The notes: generated by a model from the letters alone, not told the origin. A stretch of DNA of 64,000 nt from Kingdonia uniflora (GCA_014058105.1 JACGCM010002659.1:2914001-2978000); one strand, 5' to 3'. Counted from the stretch's first letter, positions 44,854-56,618 are shown. Made by a program: numbers and translations.

Positions 44854-45428
44854 TCATTGACGAGGATAATGCCCCGTCTTGTAAGCGACCAGGACGTCTA
44901 TACAACCCACGTTCCAACGAGGTGGCACAGACTGATTGATCAGACGACACCCCGTCATCACCCTATAAAAGTTACCATTTATTTGTCTCGGTGCCCGTCC
45001 GAACAAATTCAAGCACTTTTTTGTCAGGTCGTTTAAAGGGAACCACAAGCCCGCATCAAACTGCCCGTAATAGATGATACACTGATTGAGAACCAGCGTC
45101 TGACAATCTGGCCAAATCCATTTATCGCTGCCACTGGCTCTCGCTCGCTCATTGATCACATCTAAGTATTTCATCCTTATCCCATCACTCTCGTACTTGG
45201 TTAACGAGATGGGCGGCCTCCACTCGCTGGGGTAGGGCCAAAAGCTTTCAGAGTTACCCTTGACACGACCACTAATGATGGCCTCGTGGGCAACATCCCC
45301 GATACTCTCCCGCGTGCCATAAATTCCAAACAAGCCTCAACCTCTAAGTCACGAGGGACCGAGGAGCCCGCCTCGTGGTCATGACTTCCCCCTCCCCCCC
45401 ACTCAACGGGTACAGTGCAGGGAGGCAT
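44854..45428 (-). pseudogene. antisense extra ORF, N-terminal half (PF04195-like)
   Basis: Minus strand. The main frame (45333-44854) gives FGIYGTRESIGDVAHEAIIS, FWPYPSEWRPPISLTKYESD, INERARASGSDKWIWPDCQT, LVLNQCIIYYGQFDAGLWFP and GRAPRQINGNFYRVMTGCRL, all characteristic of the 'putative gypsy-type transposon' domain. Upstream residues are in another frame (45428-45201), so a frame change lies near 45320. The text stops at 44854, and C-terminal parts resume at 26134 beyond the hAT. In intact Tat-lineage elements this ORF lies antisense between pol and the 3' LTR. Its role is unknown. Confidence 0.8.
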
Positions 45429-46310
45429 GGTAGAAGACCCTTATGTCGTCGATTCATTATTCGAAGAATCTATCCCTCACTTTGGTCACTCTAATGTCAG
45501 GGTACACAGATTCGTGCATGGTGCTTGGACATCCCTGCACGAGCCTGGTACAAATATCAGATTCACTCTAAAGTACAAAGGGCACAGTGTTTATAAAGCC
45601 AACTAGGCCACCCCAGGGACCTACTGCTCCTAAACTCTCACCCGGCCTTACGCGACTGCCACCCCAACTATGACCCCACGAAGAGTAATACAAGATTCGC
45701 CTCAGATTCACAGTTGAGCTATCCCAAGTCACAGTTACAACCTCGAAATGACACGCAACTGCAAAGTTGCTGGCATTACTACCAGTTTGCTCAAATCCTT
45801 ACCGATTAAAGATAACACAGAGCAAGAAACTTAACTAAACTTAACAAGCAATTACAATTTATGTTACAAATCAAAAATACTATATAGAGAATTCATCAGA
45901 ACCACAACTGCGATCTGTTAGACAATTTGCGGCCAAATGGGTTGTAGCAATTAATAAAGGGTACAAGCAAACACAGAGCTTTGAGAATCGGAAGCCAATT
46001 GGTTCAAGCAAACACAAAGATCATAAGAAAAGACGTTAAAGTTTTTCCAAGTACCATTGGCTCCCCTTATATAGGGACACACGAAGAGGCAGTTGCACTT
46101 AATGCATAAGCAGGACCCACCATAATGATGTGACACATCGGCAGTAGTAGCGGCAACAACCGCATGCCACACATTTATTAAAACATTTATTACTGTATTC
46201 TCCCTTCCCAAGGCGCTGACAGACATGATGTCACACAACTCCCAACACAATGACCAAGAAGCAATACACGAACATGCCACCTCAGCTCTCCCTCACTTCG
46301 AGCAACAACT
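45429..46310. other. Tat element, region between antisense ORF and 3' LTR
   Basis: No coding text. On the minus strand this would be the promoter and leader of the antisense ORF. A 'tatataggg' word at about 46068-46076 (read reversed as ccctatata) could be its TATA box (46066-46078). Confidence 0.4.
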
Positions 46311-46322
46311 GAGGGGGGCGAT
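46311..46322 (+). promoter_or_regulatory. polypurine tract of Tat-type element
   Basis: GAGGGGGGCGAT immediately before the LTR. It sets the element's direction as plus. Confidence 0.8.
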
Positions 46323-46809
46323 TGTGGGAGCATACTCTCGCTAACCACAAGGTGGAAGGTCGCTGAACAATCTCTCCACCAAAAGTAGGAGCACTTTAGC
46401 TAGCATCGACCGTTCAGGTCATTAGACGAGCTCCCCGCTAATGATGAGCGCATCTCAGGGGGGAGCTCTCCTAACGATCCTAAAGGCACGACGAACACAG
46501 CCGATGGCAACAAAGGTTAACCCCTGTCCACGTGGAAATGTAAAGCCTACAACCCCGGGGGATACCTTAGGAATAATACACGGCACATGAACATGAGCAC
46601 TCCATGGTCAAACCCTATATATAAATAGAGATAAGGAGAGGACTTTTTTTTAGAACCTCCTCCTCCTTCAAAGAAACTGAAGGAGCTTAAGGGGAAGATA
46701 AAGAAGAGACCTAGAGAGAGTCGAGTGGTGCCCTCCTCCGGTGAGACGCATCAACCCCAAAAACTAATATACACTTATTGTCATCCCGATGAGAAATCCA
46801 GGGACTACA
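46323..46809 (+). repeat. 3' LTR of Tat-type Ty3/gypsy element
   Basis: 487 bp, TGTGGGAGCATACTC to AGGGACTACA. Has CTATATATAAATAGAG at 46615-46630 as a clear TATA box. The base after the LTR starts the homology with the second PMD copy, so this end marks the insertion point. Its partner 5' LTR is not in the window. Confidence 0.75.
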
Positions 46810-47933
46810 ACTATCATAAACGTCCACACCATACGTGCAGTTCTGAATTGCGGGGAGTGAGAACCAATCAAACAGTGTCAAGTAAATTATTTTTTTAATT
46901 TTTTTTTTGCGCAGTTTAGAATTGTGTGGCAAGAGCCTACATGAAAAAAAATAGTCCCTCCCCCTCATACTTCATTCCTTTCTCAAGTTTGCCTCTAAAC
47001 CCAGAACCAACTTATTCCTCAAGTTTCTCAACCCCCACATTTTCCTCAATAATTCAATGCCATTAATAGAATAATAATGTCGGGAGAGTCTAGTTTGTGG
47101 TCGGGCTATATTTTTCCCAAAACCAGACCTAATGCAAGCTCTGAAGTTAAACGAATGGGGAAATAATTGGTAACCAATATGTGGTCGTTACACATCACAA
47201 AAAATGACCCCGCCCCAACCCTAGAGGATTTGCACCAAGTGGATATTCTCCCGGATAACTGGATCCATATTTCCATTAGATCGGAGGAATTACCGACAAG
47301 CTTTTTGTGTAAAATTTATGTGTTATTAACATTATCTGCGAAATGTTCAACGAAATGCTAGAATGAAAAATTAATATGTTAATATGTTTTTTTTGCAGAA
47401 CCGAGATCAAATACAATATAGAGGATCACTCGATAAGATATTAAAGTGGTACCAATAGATTGTCAAGTATCCGACGTTGAAGAGGTTAGTCGACGATATG
47501 GGTTTCAAAGAGTTTTTGTCGATTAAGGCATGAAACTCTGATAACCGCTTTATTTATGCTCTCGTGGAGCGGTGGTGGCCTTCCACTCAAACATTTCACT
47601 TCCCTTACGGTGAACTTGGCTTTACGTCGTTAGACTTCGTCATACTAACGAGCTTATTTTTTAAGACAGGTTTCAAACTCCCGTACGACGATAAGTACTC
47701 GAGGTTTGTTGAAGCAAAAAAAATGTTCCTTAGAATCACATCCAATGACGTTAGGGTGGTAATATCACTTTCGCGTATTTGAAAACCTGGAAAACGACTT
47801 TAAATCTTGAACTCAACAATTACAACCAAAACATGGATATCGTGTATGCGAGGGCATTTATTGCATATATGACGGGTAATATATCTTTCTTAAATGCCGA
47901 CACATCTTTTCTGGTGGGTTATCTTGCAGCTTT

Positions 47934-48950
47934 TGAAACATCCATATTTGGAGTTTGTTTCATTCCGTATCTAATTTAGATGTCAACACTATCTCGTGGT
48001 TACTCGATGTCATAGATTACACATAGAGCGACTGAATCTGGACTGACATTGAACAGGTAAGTGGGTCTCTATCTCCTTATTCTAGAATATCAAACCCTAT
48101 GTATTTTTACAGAGTATGGAAAATGTAAAAAGTAAGTTTTTTGAGATAACAAAAATTCTGTTCGAATAGATTCTTTTTTCTATTCGAATAGAACTAGGAA
48201 CATTTCTGTTCGAATAGATTTTATTGTATTCGAATAAAATACCTCAGTCTATTTTTTATTCGAATATATTTATTTGTTATTCGAATAGATTGGCTTAGCC
48301 TGATTTCTATTCGAATACATTTATTTCTATTCAAGCAGAGAACGTGATTTTTGTTTTATAATAAAAGACAATTTGTTTTCTTCAGAACTCTCCTTTTCCA
48401 AAACCTATTTTTTGAGAATTTGATTTTTAGAGTGATGAAGGATTATTCTTGAGAGATTCAAGAGAGAATTAAAATACTCAAATCTTGAATCAATCATCAT
48501 TAATCAAGAAACCCTAATATTTGATTTGTAAAGTTTGAGCGATTCAAGCTTAGCTTTGGTGCATTATCCGAGGCGAGGTGTTACGATAACGGAATGGCAT
48601 TGAGATAACGAAGAATCGACTGCGATGAGTTTAATTAGAAGAGAGGTAACCACGGGATGTGTTTATCGAGTCTGTAAGTAATTGAATACTTGTAATTTGA
48701 TTTCAATAATAAATTGCTTAGCTGTCGGGTAATTCGACACCGACCTGTAGGTTTTTCTTATGAGAAAAGTTTCCCACAGGGTTAAAATTGTTTGGTCTTG
48801 TTCTTAAATTCTAATTGCTTGCTTGATACTAGATAATTTGACCAACTTGTTTTAGGTTAAGCATAGACCATTAATTCAAATGAATTAGGACCTATTGATT
48901 TTGACCAAATTTATTCAAAATTAACTAGTCTTAAGTGATAAGTTATTTTA
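47934..48950. mobile_element. solo LTR with GCTTT target duplication and ATTCGAAT array
   Basis: 1,017 bp interrupting PMD copy 1 but absent from copy 2. Begins TGAAACATCC, ends AAGTTATTTTA. Flanked by GCTTT at 47929-47933 and 48951-48955. Contains at least seven TTCGAA palindromes of the form ctATTCGAATAg at 48150-48330. The right part resembles the 3' end of copia LTRs (tttcccacagggttaaaatt). No internal region, so it is a solo LTR left by LTR-LTR recombination. Confidence 0.82.
48150..48345. repeat. array of (T)ATTCGAATA palindromes in the solo LTR
   Basis: Palindromes centred on TTCGAA lie near 48154, 48174, 48201, 48221, 48253, 48271 and 48309, spaced 18-38 bases. The flanks differ from the CGTTCGAACG version in elements A and B, but core and density are alike. 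Confidence 0.9.
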
Positions 48951-49790
48951 GCTTTGATAGACCACCATATTATAGGTTCGCTGAAGTTTGACTGGGGTAC
49001 TCCGATTATGGTGGCTTTGTATCAGGGACTAGATGAAGTCTCAGTTTTGAAGAATGAGAAGGGGAAAAGATCAGTCACAGGCTTCTATGCTCTGTTGGAG
49101 TTATGGTTCTTTGAGTACTATCAGGTTGGAATGTATCTAGTTGAGGTTTCGAACTTTAACCATGTTTATCCCCGTATGAGTACGTTGAGAAATGAAAGGG
49201 CCAGCTCAAGGTCTGAAATCCATCATTATTTTGCTGTGATCAGGGAAATGATAGAATGGAAGAACAAAACCAACATTGATTGGCAATCATGGGTGAGGTC
49301 TAGATAATCAATTTATCTAGAGGTAAAATATGCCAAAATATTTAGTTTGAAAAGGGCTTCATTGGTTTCAGTCCCATACGGGTTAGGTACGCTTTAGTAT
49401 TTAGGAAACCGGTGTATGCGTCAGAGCATCGGGCATAATAATATTCCCTATGGCCCCCCAGATAGATTATGAAATTTATGCGGTACGATCGAAAGTTCTA
49501 TCAGGAACTCAAAGATCTAGACTTCTTCGATGGAAACAATTATCTCATTGATGACGTGAATTACATGACATATTGATGTTTGGCTCATCCAAATCCCAAG
49601 ATCGGTTGCACTTTAATCAAAAGGGACAAATATATATGGATGGTCGAAAATAAAAACATAAAAACTCTATTTCTTCAGTCCCGAAAATACAAATCTTTTT
49701 TCTTCCCAACAAGCATATGGTGGGTTACTTCAGGACTGAAGAAAGAGAGTTGTATGTTTTTACTTTCAACCCTACTATAAAACATTTAAA

Positions 49791-50395
49791 TGCAAAAATA
49801 TAACCTTAGTAGGTACAGTTCGATTTTTAACCGGTTGACCTAGTAAAAAAAACTGAACCGAATACTTCGGTTTAATAATTTTGAAAGCTGAAATTGAAAC
49901 GGTTTTATAAAAAACCATTAAGAACCGCTGGTTTCGGTTCGGTCCAGTTCTTCGATTTTCAGTTTTTCTTGTAAAACCCTAGTTGTATATATGAAACTTG
50001 CTAGACCATCAATTCCCGTCAAACCCAGCAAGCCGACGAGCTCGATACCAACCTCGAAGCCCACTAGTGGTGAGAATCAAACCCTGGACCTCCAGGTAGG
50101 TACTACCATACCTAATTACTGGAGCACCAGGTAGTTGGTAAGGACAATTGTCTTTAGGGGTCGACGAGCAACAACTTTTTAAAAACTATCAAGTTCTTCA
50201 ATTTTGATGATGGACACAAGACTGAGGCACTTATCTTGCTGTACAATAATACAATTACTCAAATAAGTTAGTGTTTGATACATGCCCCGTGTAAAAATGC
50301 ACTCGACCAAGTTAGATTTAGGAAGGAAAATGAATAGCTAACCCACGAGAGAGCTAGCTAACCCAAATAAGTTAGTATTTACACAATAATACCAT
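49791..50395. other. spacer between the inverted PMD copies
   Basis: Contains a hAT-like subterminal zone (aaccggttgacctagta, ggtttcggttcggtcc; 49810-49960). It also has a stretch at 50060-50140 that, read on the minus strand, has a tRNA-like B-box (gggtttgattctcacc) after 'tacctggtgctcc', possibly a SINE head. Neither is proven. It is the loop of the inverted repeat. Confidence 0.35.
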
Positions 50396-52300
50396 TCATA
50401 TATTTCCAGCCCTCTTAAGTAAAGTGCAACCGATCTTAAGATTTGGATGAGCCAAACGCCAATATGTCACGTAATCCACATCATCAATGAGATAATTGTT
50501 TCCATCGTAGAAGTCCAGATCTTTGAGTTCCTCATAAAACTCTTGATCGTACATTGGAAATTCCATAATCTCTTGGGGGGGGGGGGGGTCACAGGGAACA
50601 CTATCATGCCCAGTGTTCTGATGCATACACCGGTCTCCTAAATACCAAAGCGTACCCAACCCGTATGAGACTAAAACCAATGGAACCTTCTTTGAACTAA
50701 ACATTTTAGCATGTCTTACCTCTGGATGGATTGATTGTCTAGACCTCACCCATGGTTGCCAAACAATGTTGGTTATGTCATTCTATTTTATCATTTCTCT
50801 GATCACAGCAAAAAAATGATGGATTTCAGACCCCGAACTGGCCATTTCATTTCTTCACGCACTTATCCAGGGATAAATATGGTTGAAGTTCGAAACCTTT
50901 ACTAGATACATTCCAACATGACAGTACTTAAAGAACCAAAACTCCAACAGAGCATAGAAACCTATGACTGATCTCTTCCCCTTCCTATTCTTTAAAACTG
51001 AGACTTCATCTAGTTCCCGATACAAAGCTGCCATAATCAGAGTACCCAATCAAACTTCGACGCGCTTATAATATGGTGGCCTGTCAAAGCTGCAAGATAA
51101 CCCACCGGAAGAGATGCGCTAGAATTTGGAAAAAAAAAATTACTCATCATATTTGCAATAAATGCCCTCGCATACACGATATCCATGTCTTGGTTGTAAT
51201 TGTTGAGTTTAGGATTCAAAACCGCTTTCCAGGTTTTTAAATACGCGAGAGTGATGTTACCGTACCCGATGTCATTGGTTGTGATTCCGGAGAACATCTT
51301 TTCTACTTCATCGAATCTCGAGTATTTATCGTCGTACGGGAGTTCGAGACCCATCCCAAAAAATAAGCCCGTTAGTATGACAAAGTCTAACGGCGTAAAA
51401 CCAAGTTCCTCGTAAGGGAAGTGAAATGTATAGGTGAAAGGCCTACACTATTCCACGACAGCATGAATCAAGCGGTTATAAGAGTTTCTCACCTTAATCG
51501 ACAAAAAATCTTCGAAACCCATATCGTCGACCAACCTCTTCAACGTCAGATACTTGGCAATCTAATGGTACCACTTTAATACCTTATCGAGTGATTCCCT
51601 AGATTGTATTTGATATCGGTTTTGAAAAAAAAAACATACATTAACATATTAATTTTTCATTCCGGCATTTTGTCGAACATTTCGCAAACAACGTTAATAG
51701 CACATAAATTTTACACAAAAAGTTTACTGGCGATTCCTTCGATCCAATGAAAATATGGACCCAGTTGTCCGGGAGAATATCCATTCGCTGCAAATCCTCT
51801 AGGGTTAGGGCGGGATAATTTTTCGTGACGTGTAACGGCCACATATTGGTTACCAATTATTTTCCTCTTCGTTTAACTTCGGAGCTTGCGTTATGTCTTG
51901 TTTTAGAAAAAATATAGCCCAACCGCAAACTAGACTCTCCCGATATTGTTATTATATTAATGACATTGAATTATTGAGAAAAATATGGAGGTTGGGAAAC
52001 TTGAGGAATGAGTTGGTTTTGGGTTTAGAGGCAAACTTGAGAAAGGAATGAAGTATGAGGTGGAGAGAGTGCATTTTTTCTTGCAGGCTCTTGCCGCGCA
52101 GTTTTGAACCTGCACGACATGTTTTTTTTTTTTTTTTTGTTTAAAAAAAATACGTGGCACTGTCTGATTGTTTCTCACTCCTCGCAGTTCAGAACTACGT
52201 GTATGGTGTGGACGTTTATGATAGAGACAAGTGGCTAGATTGTGTACGTAGATTGTGTCCCGCAGAAGTTCAGAACTGTATTGCGTAATATTCACCTTGT
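50396..52300 (-). pseudogene. plant mobile domain (PMD) pseudogene, copy 2
   Basis: Same protein as copy 1, on the minus strand and uninterrupted: MVTNMWPLHVTKNYPALTLE (51856), LPDNWVHIFIGSKES, then after a gap LELPYDDKYSRFDEVEKMFS (51348), GNITLAYLKTWKAVLNPKLN, YARAFIANMM, VGYLAALTGHHIISASKFDW (about 51080), AALYRELDEVSVLKNRKGKR and VIGFYALLEFWFFKYCHVGM (51020-50930), LVLVSYGLGTLWYLGDRCMH (50680), YDGNNYLIDDVDYVTYWRLA. It has fewer stops than copy 1 but still has frame breaks near 51050 and 50830-50760. A 14-15-base poly-G run lies at about 50576-50589. 5' flank homology with copy 1 runs out to about 52230. Confidence 0.82.
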
Positions 52301-52560
52301 TTGGAGTTCAAACTACTCTGGGGTGGATTGAATTCACCCACCCTACTGCTGGCCATGCTCTTTGGTCGCACAAATTGTATTAGTTAAATGACACAATAAC
52401 CTTATATTAATTCTCGCGTATAAAAATCTGGGGATGGCATTTTGGTCTAAAAATAATTCCTTCATGGAAGTCATAAGAACAAAATATAAACATTCCTCGT
52501 TTCAAAATAACTCAAATCCATTATAGTTTTCTCACATAAATCGCAATCTTGGAGTCTCAA
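52301..52560. other. intergenic
   Basis: No feature seen. T-rich, likely promoter side of whatever starts at 52582. Confidence 0.35.
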
Positions 52561-52581
52561 ATCGATACCGAAACCCTAAAA

Positions 52582-52988
52582 ATGATGTCTCCGAAACAGA
52601 TTTATACAGATCGAGGAGGAGGAGGAGGAGGAGGAGTTCCTGATTCTTCATTCAGGTAAACATCAACACTACTCTCTCTGAACTTCGATTCTTACTAAGC
52701 TCTGCGTTTTTCGCACTTTTTAGTGATAAATTTGTTCCCCCCCACTTTGATTTTGGTCAAAAGAGAGTGAGGGACTCTTAGTAATACAGAAAATAAGCTG
52801 CCCACAGTAACAAATAAGTTGAAAGTTTAAGTTTAAGTTGTGAATTAAGGATTTGGGGTGGGGGAGATTGTTTGATTTTAGAGAAATTCTAAGTTTGTTT
52901 AGGCTTTGGGAGTTTTGGGAAGATCATTGTTTGCAGGTGTCGGGAGATGCATCAGAATCATTTTTTGACAAGAGGCGACCAAAGAATG
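52582..52988 (+). other. possible two-exon 5' end of an unidentified gene
   Basis: An ATG ATG start at 52582, a (GGA)n run (52614-52636) coding glycines, a donor (ttcag|gtaaac) after 52655, and an acceptor (ttgcag) before 52937 give MMSPKQIYTDRG, a Gly run, VPDSSFR, then CREMHQNHFLTRGDQRM to a donor at 52989. Phases match (74 + 52 nt). No later exon could be linked with confidence, so it may be a 5' leader of the MTP12-like gene or a separate truncated gene. Confidence 0.3.
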
Positions 52989-55070
52989 GTAAATGGACAT
53001 GACCGAAGAGAGTTTCAAACCTTTGCGAAATGAAAAAGAGGGCGAATCTTGCTATAACCGACAATGTGACGAAGTGATTCGCCCGATCTTAATCACGCTG
53101 ACCATAGTGCAGCTATATGGTCAGTATAAACAAATTGATCTTAGAAGATATTTTGGTGTCGATATACGTTTGGGAGGATTGAGACGGGGATACGAAGGAG
53201 AAAGAGAATAATAGAAAGGGGTTCACAGATTCCTTTTCTGATTACTATTACGAATCGTGCACGATGTCTCCATTTGGGAATGGATGATTGTTTTGGCGAT
53301 AGTTTCTTATAATAAGTTCCCTATCTCTCCAGTTAAGAACGGATGATCATTCCAGCAAGAATTTTCCTATATCTTCGTCCTAAGATTAGAAACCAGTTGA
53401 TTTTATATGATAAGCAATTTGGTACAACTAAAGCAAAGGAACACTAATTTTAGATCTATTGAATCGCTCCTCACATCCTCTCAAAATGCAACCCTTTTCT
53501 TCTCTACCTAGAGTTAAGGAAATATCAGCCCTATACTCGTTTATCTTTAGAATCATTCTCCAAACGATTTACCATCCACTCTCAACATCTATTTCTTGCC
53601 CCCTACTTGCTAAGGATTATTTTCCTCAGCAGTTCACCACCATCCACTCCAAACTTCTGAAATTTTACCATTAAGGGATTTGTTCATCCTCCTGATTGTC
53701 CTTGACTCTTAGGCCAGCATATCGCTCTCAGTTATAACCAAACGGTGTTCATTACCATTCTCTGAAAATTCCGTCGGAAATTAAACATAAGCTCTCAATC
53801 TCTATCTACAAATGACAGGCAGAATGCATACCTATAATATACCAGGATTCTAGTGACCATACTTTTTATAAAACAATTCTCATTGTCCTTATTGTACTTC
53901 AAGCTGGTGGACATACATGGTATGTATCCTCTATTTTGTTGGGGAAAACTAGTGAATATTGTTTGAAGCATTATACAAGGTTTAATTTGATAAACCATAT
54001 TTGATCATGGTTGAATTTGGAAATGGTTTGATCCGCATTATATTTTGTGACTGTGTTTGGTTATTAGCCCTTCTGTTCTCTATATGCTTAAGTAGGTCTC
54101 TTTTAATCTACATCAGACCCACACTTGAAAGCCCATTGAAAAAAATGAAAAGCCCTTTAAAAAAAATCGAACTCTCTTGTCCCATGCGCAATGCCTTTTG
54201 GAAAAATAATAGCTGGCTGGGATATCGTTACTATTAGTTAGTAGTGGAAGCTGAAAGAAAGTTTCTCAGGCTTTCACATCAGCTTCTCTCTAAGTGACAC
54301 ATCAGCACATAATCATCTCTCTAACCCGCCACGGAGAACATCACCTAAATTTCATCAACATTCCCTTTTTTCCTCATCTGTCATCTCCATTCCCTTTTCT
54401 GAAACATTTGTCACTCCTTCATTAAATTCTCCTTGATCCACTGCATCTTTAGTATCTCTACCTGCTATTTGATTTCCTCTCTTCAAATATCATCGTGTCC
54501 CTTAATCTCTTCTGTTTTTTAGAAATCTGAAACAGAAAAACGGCGAAGTTTCTCTTTTCGAAATGGAAGAACTGAAACAGAAAATCCATTCATCTTTTCC
54601 AATTGATTGTAAGTGCAACAATTAAATGACAGTAGCCAAGGGAATCAACCTCACCATATTGCGGAGGAAACCTCAAAGTTCAAAACTCTCAGTAACTGCC
54701 CCACAACCCTGTTACCCAAAAAGGTGGAGTTTGGCTTCTTGCATGGTTGTTATACAAGAATTTCACCCTTTAGTGAAAAACTTTAAAGTTGCAGGCGTAC
54801 CCAATGGGTGTAAGACTTTGATGCTTCACGTTGCGATCTTATTATTCAGAAACCCCAAAGAGTGAAGCTTATAATGACCAGAAACTTCAATGGCTCGTCT
54901 CTTGTCAATCAACTGTAAGCCACTCTCCACGTGCAATCAAAATCTAAGTTCACTTACTAAATAGTACAAGGCTTCAAGCTATGTGCTCTTGGATTCTTTG
55001 CACTTGTTGTCTTTTTAAATTTTATGTATTTGCCATACCTACTAATACAAATGACATTCTTCCCTTGTAG
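52989..55070. other. intergenic or long introns; no exon confirmed
   Basis: Several short frames (52993-53211, 54001-54237, 54626-54865) lack family resemblance. The MTP12-like gene should have further N-terminal exons upstream of 55071. A candidate small exon ends at 54609 (ATG GAA GAA CTG..., donor gtaagt), but homology could not be seen. Confidence 0.35.
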
Positions 55071-56571
55071 GCACACTCCTTTACAGATAATTCATATTAT
55101 TGGCAATGTCATGAGAATATGGTCAATTTACTCTACATATTGGTATTTATCTCAGCAAGGAGCTTCAGTTGTACTTTTTATCTTTAGTTGCTTGGTTCCA
55201 TCATCTATACTCTTTTTAGTATCACAAAAGCCTTGGAAAGGAAGACCTCTCACCAGTCAACAGGTTAGATTTTATTCTTTCACATCAATAAGGTTACTTT
55301 TAAGGATTATTCCTTGGGCTTGCATTTGTGCCCCTTAGCTTCAACTGTTATTCTTATGAAAGACCAATTTTGTTTCAGGTGGTTCCTTCTATGATCAACG
55401 GTGGCATTACAGCCTTGTACTTTATCTTTTTAGCAAATGGCCTTAGGTCATGCGGTCCTCTTATGTAAGTTCTGCTCTACCCTTGAGATAACAGTTATAA
55501 GTCATAAATGTATATCGTTTATTGGGTCTAGAGATTTTTTTGTATCTTTTTTGACAAGAGATCATACTGAACTTTACACCGTAGCACAATACATGTTGAA
55601 TTCATCCTTATGATGATCTCATGATCTTTATATTTTGTTCCACCATTTCTAGTTCATTTCATTTTCTTCTCTCTAAGAAGTTCTAACTTGTTATTTCCTT
55701 TCCCATTCTTCTACTAATGTTCGACTGCGGAATTTTTTGTTTTGTTTAAATTCAGAGCTATAATGGGGGAGTATGCTGGTGCTGTTCTTGGAGTTCTATC
55801 TGGAGTATTGTATGGGAGAAGGGGGCATAAATGGAAAAAGGTAGGGATGCTAGATATTCCTTTTAAGCTGAAATTCTAGTGGCAGTGAATTTAGAATAAT
55901 ATTGGAATGAGATTCAGGAGAGTTGCTTTGCTGTTGTTCTGTTCAGCGTGTTTTCAGAGCTACTGTTCCTATAAATGAAAAGGACACATTCTAAAACCTT
56001 GTGGATATGGCATTTTACACTTTAAAAAGTGAAAGTATCTGAGACAGATAAATTACCCATAGTTTCAGTATGCTTCTTATACAGTGACATGTTCTCTAGT
56101 AATTAATATAAAAATGTAATTACGCTTTTTGGTTGAGAAGTGATGGTACACTAATTCTGCATTACCCTTTTCATATTTTATCCTTGGCACTGTTTCATTT
56201 CTTTGCAGGTAGGTGGCCTCATTGCGATGTTGGCATCATTCTATTTCTTGTCACAGGGATGGGCTATGGCTACATATTCACCATTCTATATCCTTCAATA
56301 TGTTATTACTTTATGACACATAATTTGTTAAAGCTCTAGTTCTATTTTGCGTAATGGGTGTTTGTTGTGGTAATACATGTGATGATTTAAATAGTGTAAG
56401 AGGATCCACGCCCTTAACAGCCCTACTTGCAAGTTGTAAAAATATTTTGGTGGCAACATATTTAAGGTTGTTCCAGTTGTCTGTCTTATGGTTTCACATG
56501 GGACTAGAGCATTTCTGAGCCCTACAATCCTAAGCCATTTTCCTCGTTTTCCTCGTCATTCTTTTTTCTTC

Positions 56572-56618
<47 letters not shown>

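Larger units (their letters stand above)
24880..46809 (+). mobile_element. Tat-lineage Ty3/gypsy remnant hosting the nest
   Basis: The right end is clear: a purine tract (gaggggggcgat, 46311-46322) followed by an LTR from TGTGGGAG to ACTACA (46323-46809), so the element reads on the plus strand. Upstream of the LTR lies an antisense ORF with the 'putative gypsy-type transposon' (PF04195) domain, an arrangement known for extra ORFs between pol and the 3' LTR in Tat-lineage elements (RIRE2/Grande group). The ORF is cut in two by the hAT at 26143-44613. Gag, pol and a 5' LTR are not seen, so the left limit is uncertain and the element is truncated or non-autonomous. Confidence 0.6.
46810..49790 (+). 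pseudogene. plant mobile domain (PMD) pseudogene, copy 1
   Basis: PMD proteins (PF10536, MAIN-like) occur as host genes and inside transposons. Here an ATG at 47078 opens ESSLWSGYIFPKTRPN, then a TAA, MVTNMWSLHITKNDPAPTLE, LPDNWIHISIRSEE. After a gap: ERWWPSTQTFHFPYGELGFT (47568), LPYDDKYSRFVEAKKMF, KTWKTTLNLELNNYNQNMDI, YARAFIAYMTGN (47780-47880). A solo LTR (47934-48950) follows, then IGSLKFDWGTPIMVALYQGL, KGKRSVTGFYALLELWFFEY (48970-49110) and HPNPKIGCTLIKRDKY (49585). Stops and frame changes are frequent. Inverted relative to copy 2 (50396-52300). Confidence 0.8.

Noticed and set aside
44854..45333. Independent host gene of 159 codons
   Set aside because: Text matches the antisense retroelement domain and its C-terminal half lies beyond the hAT; a transposon remnant.
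50577..50589. Poly-G run as a regulatory site
   Set aside because: Homopolymer inside a pseudogene coding stretch; may partly be sequencing noise.
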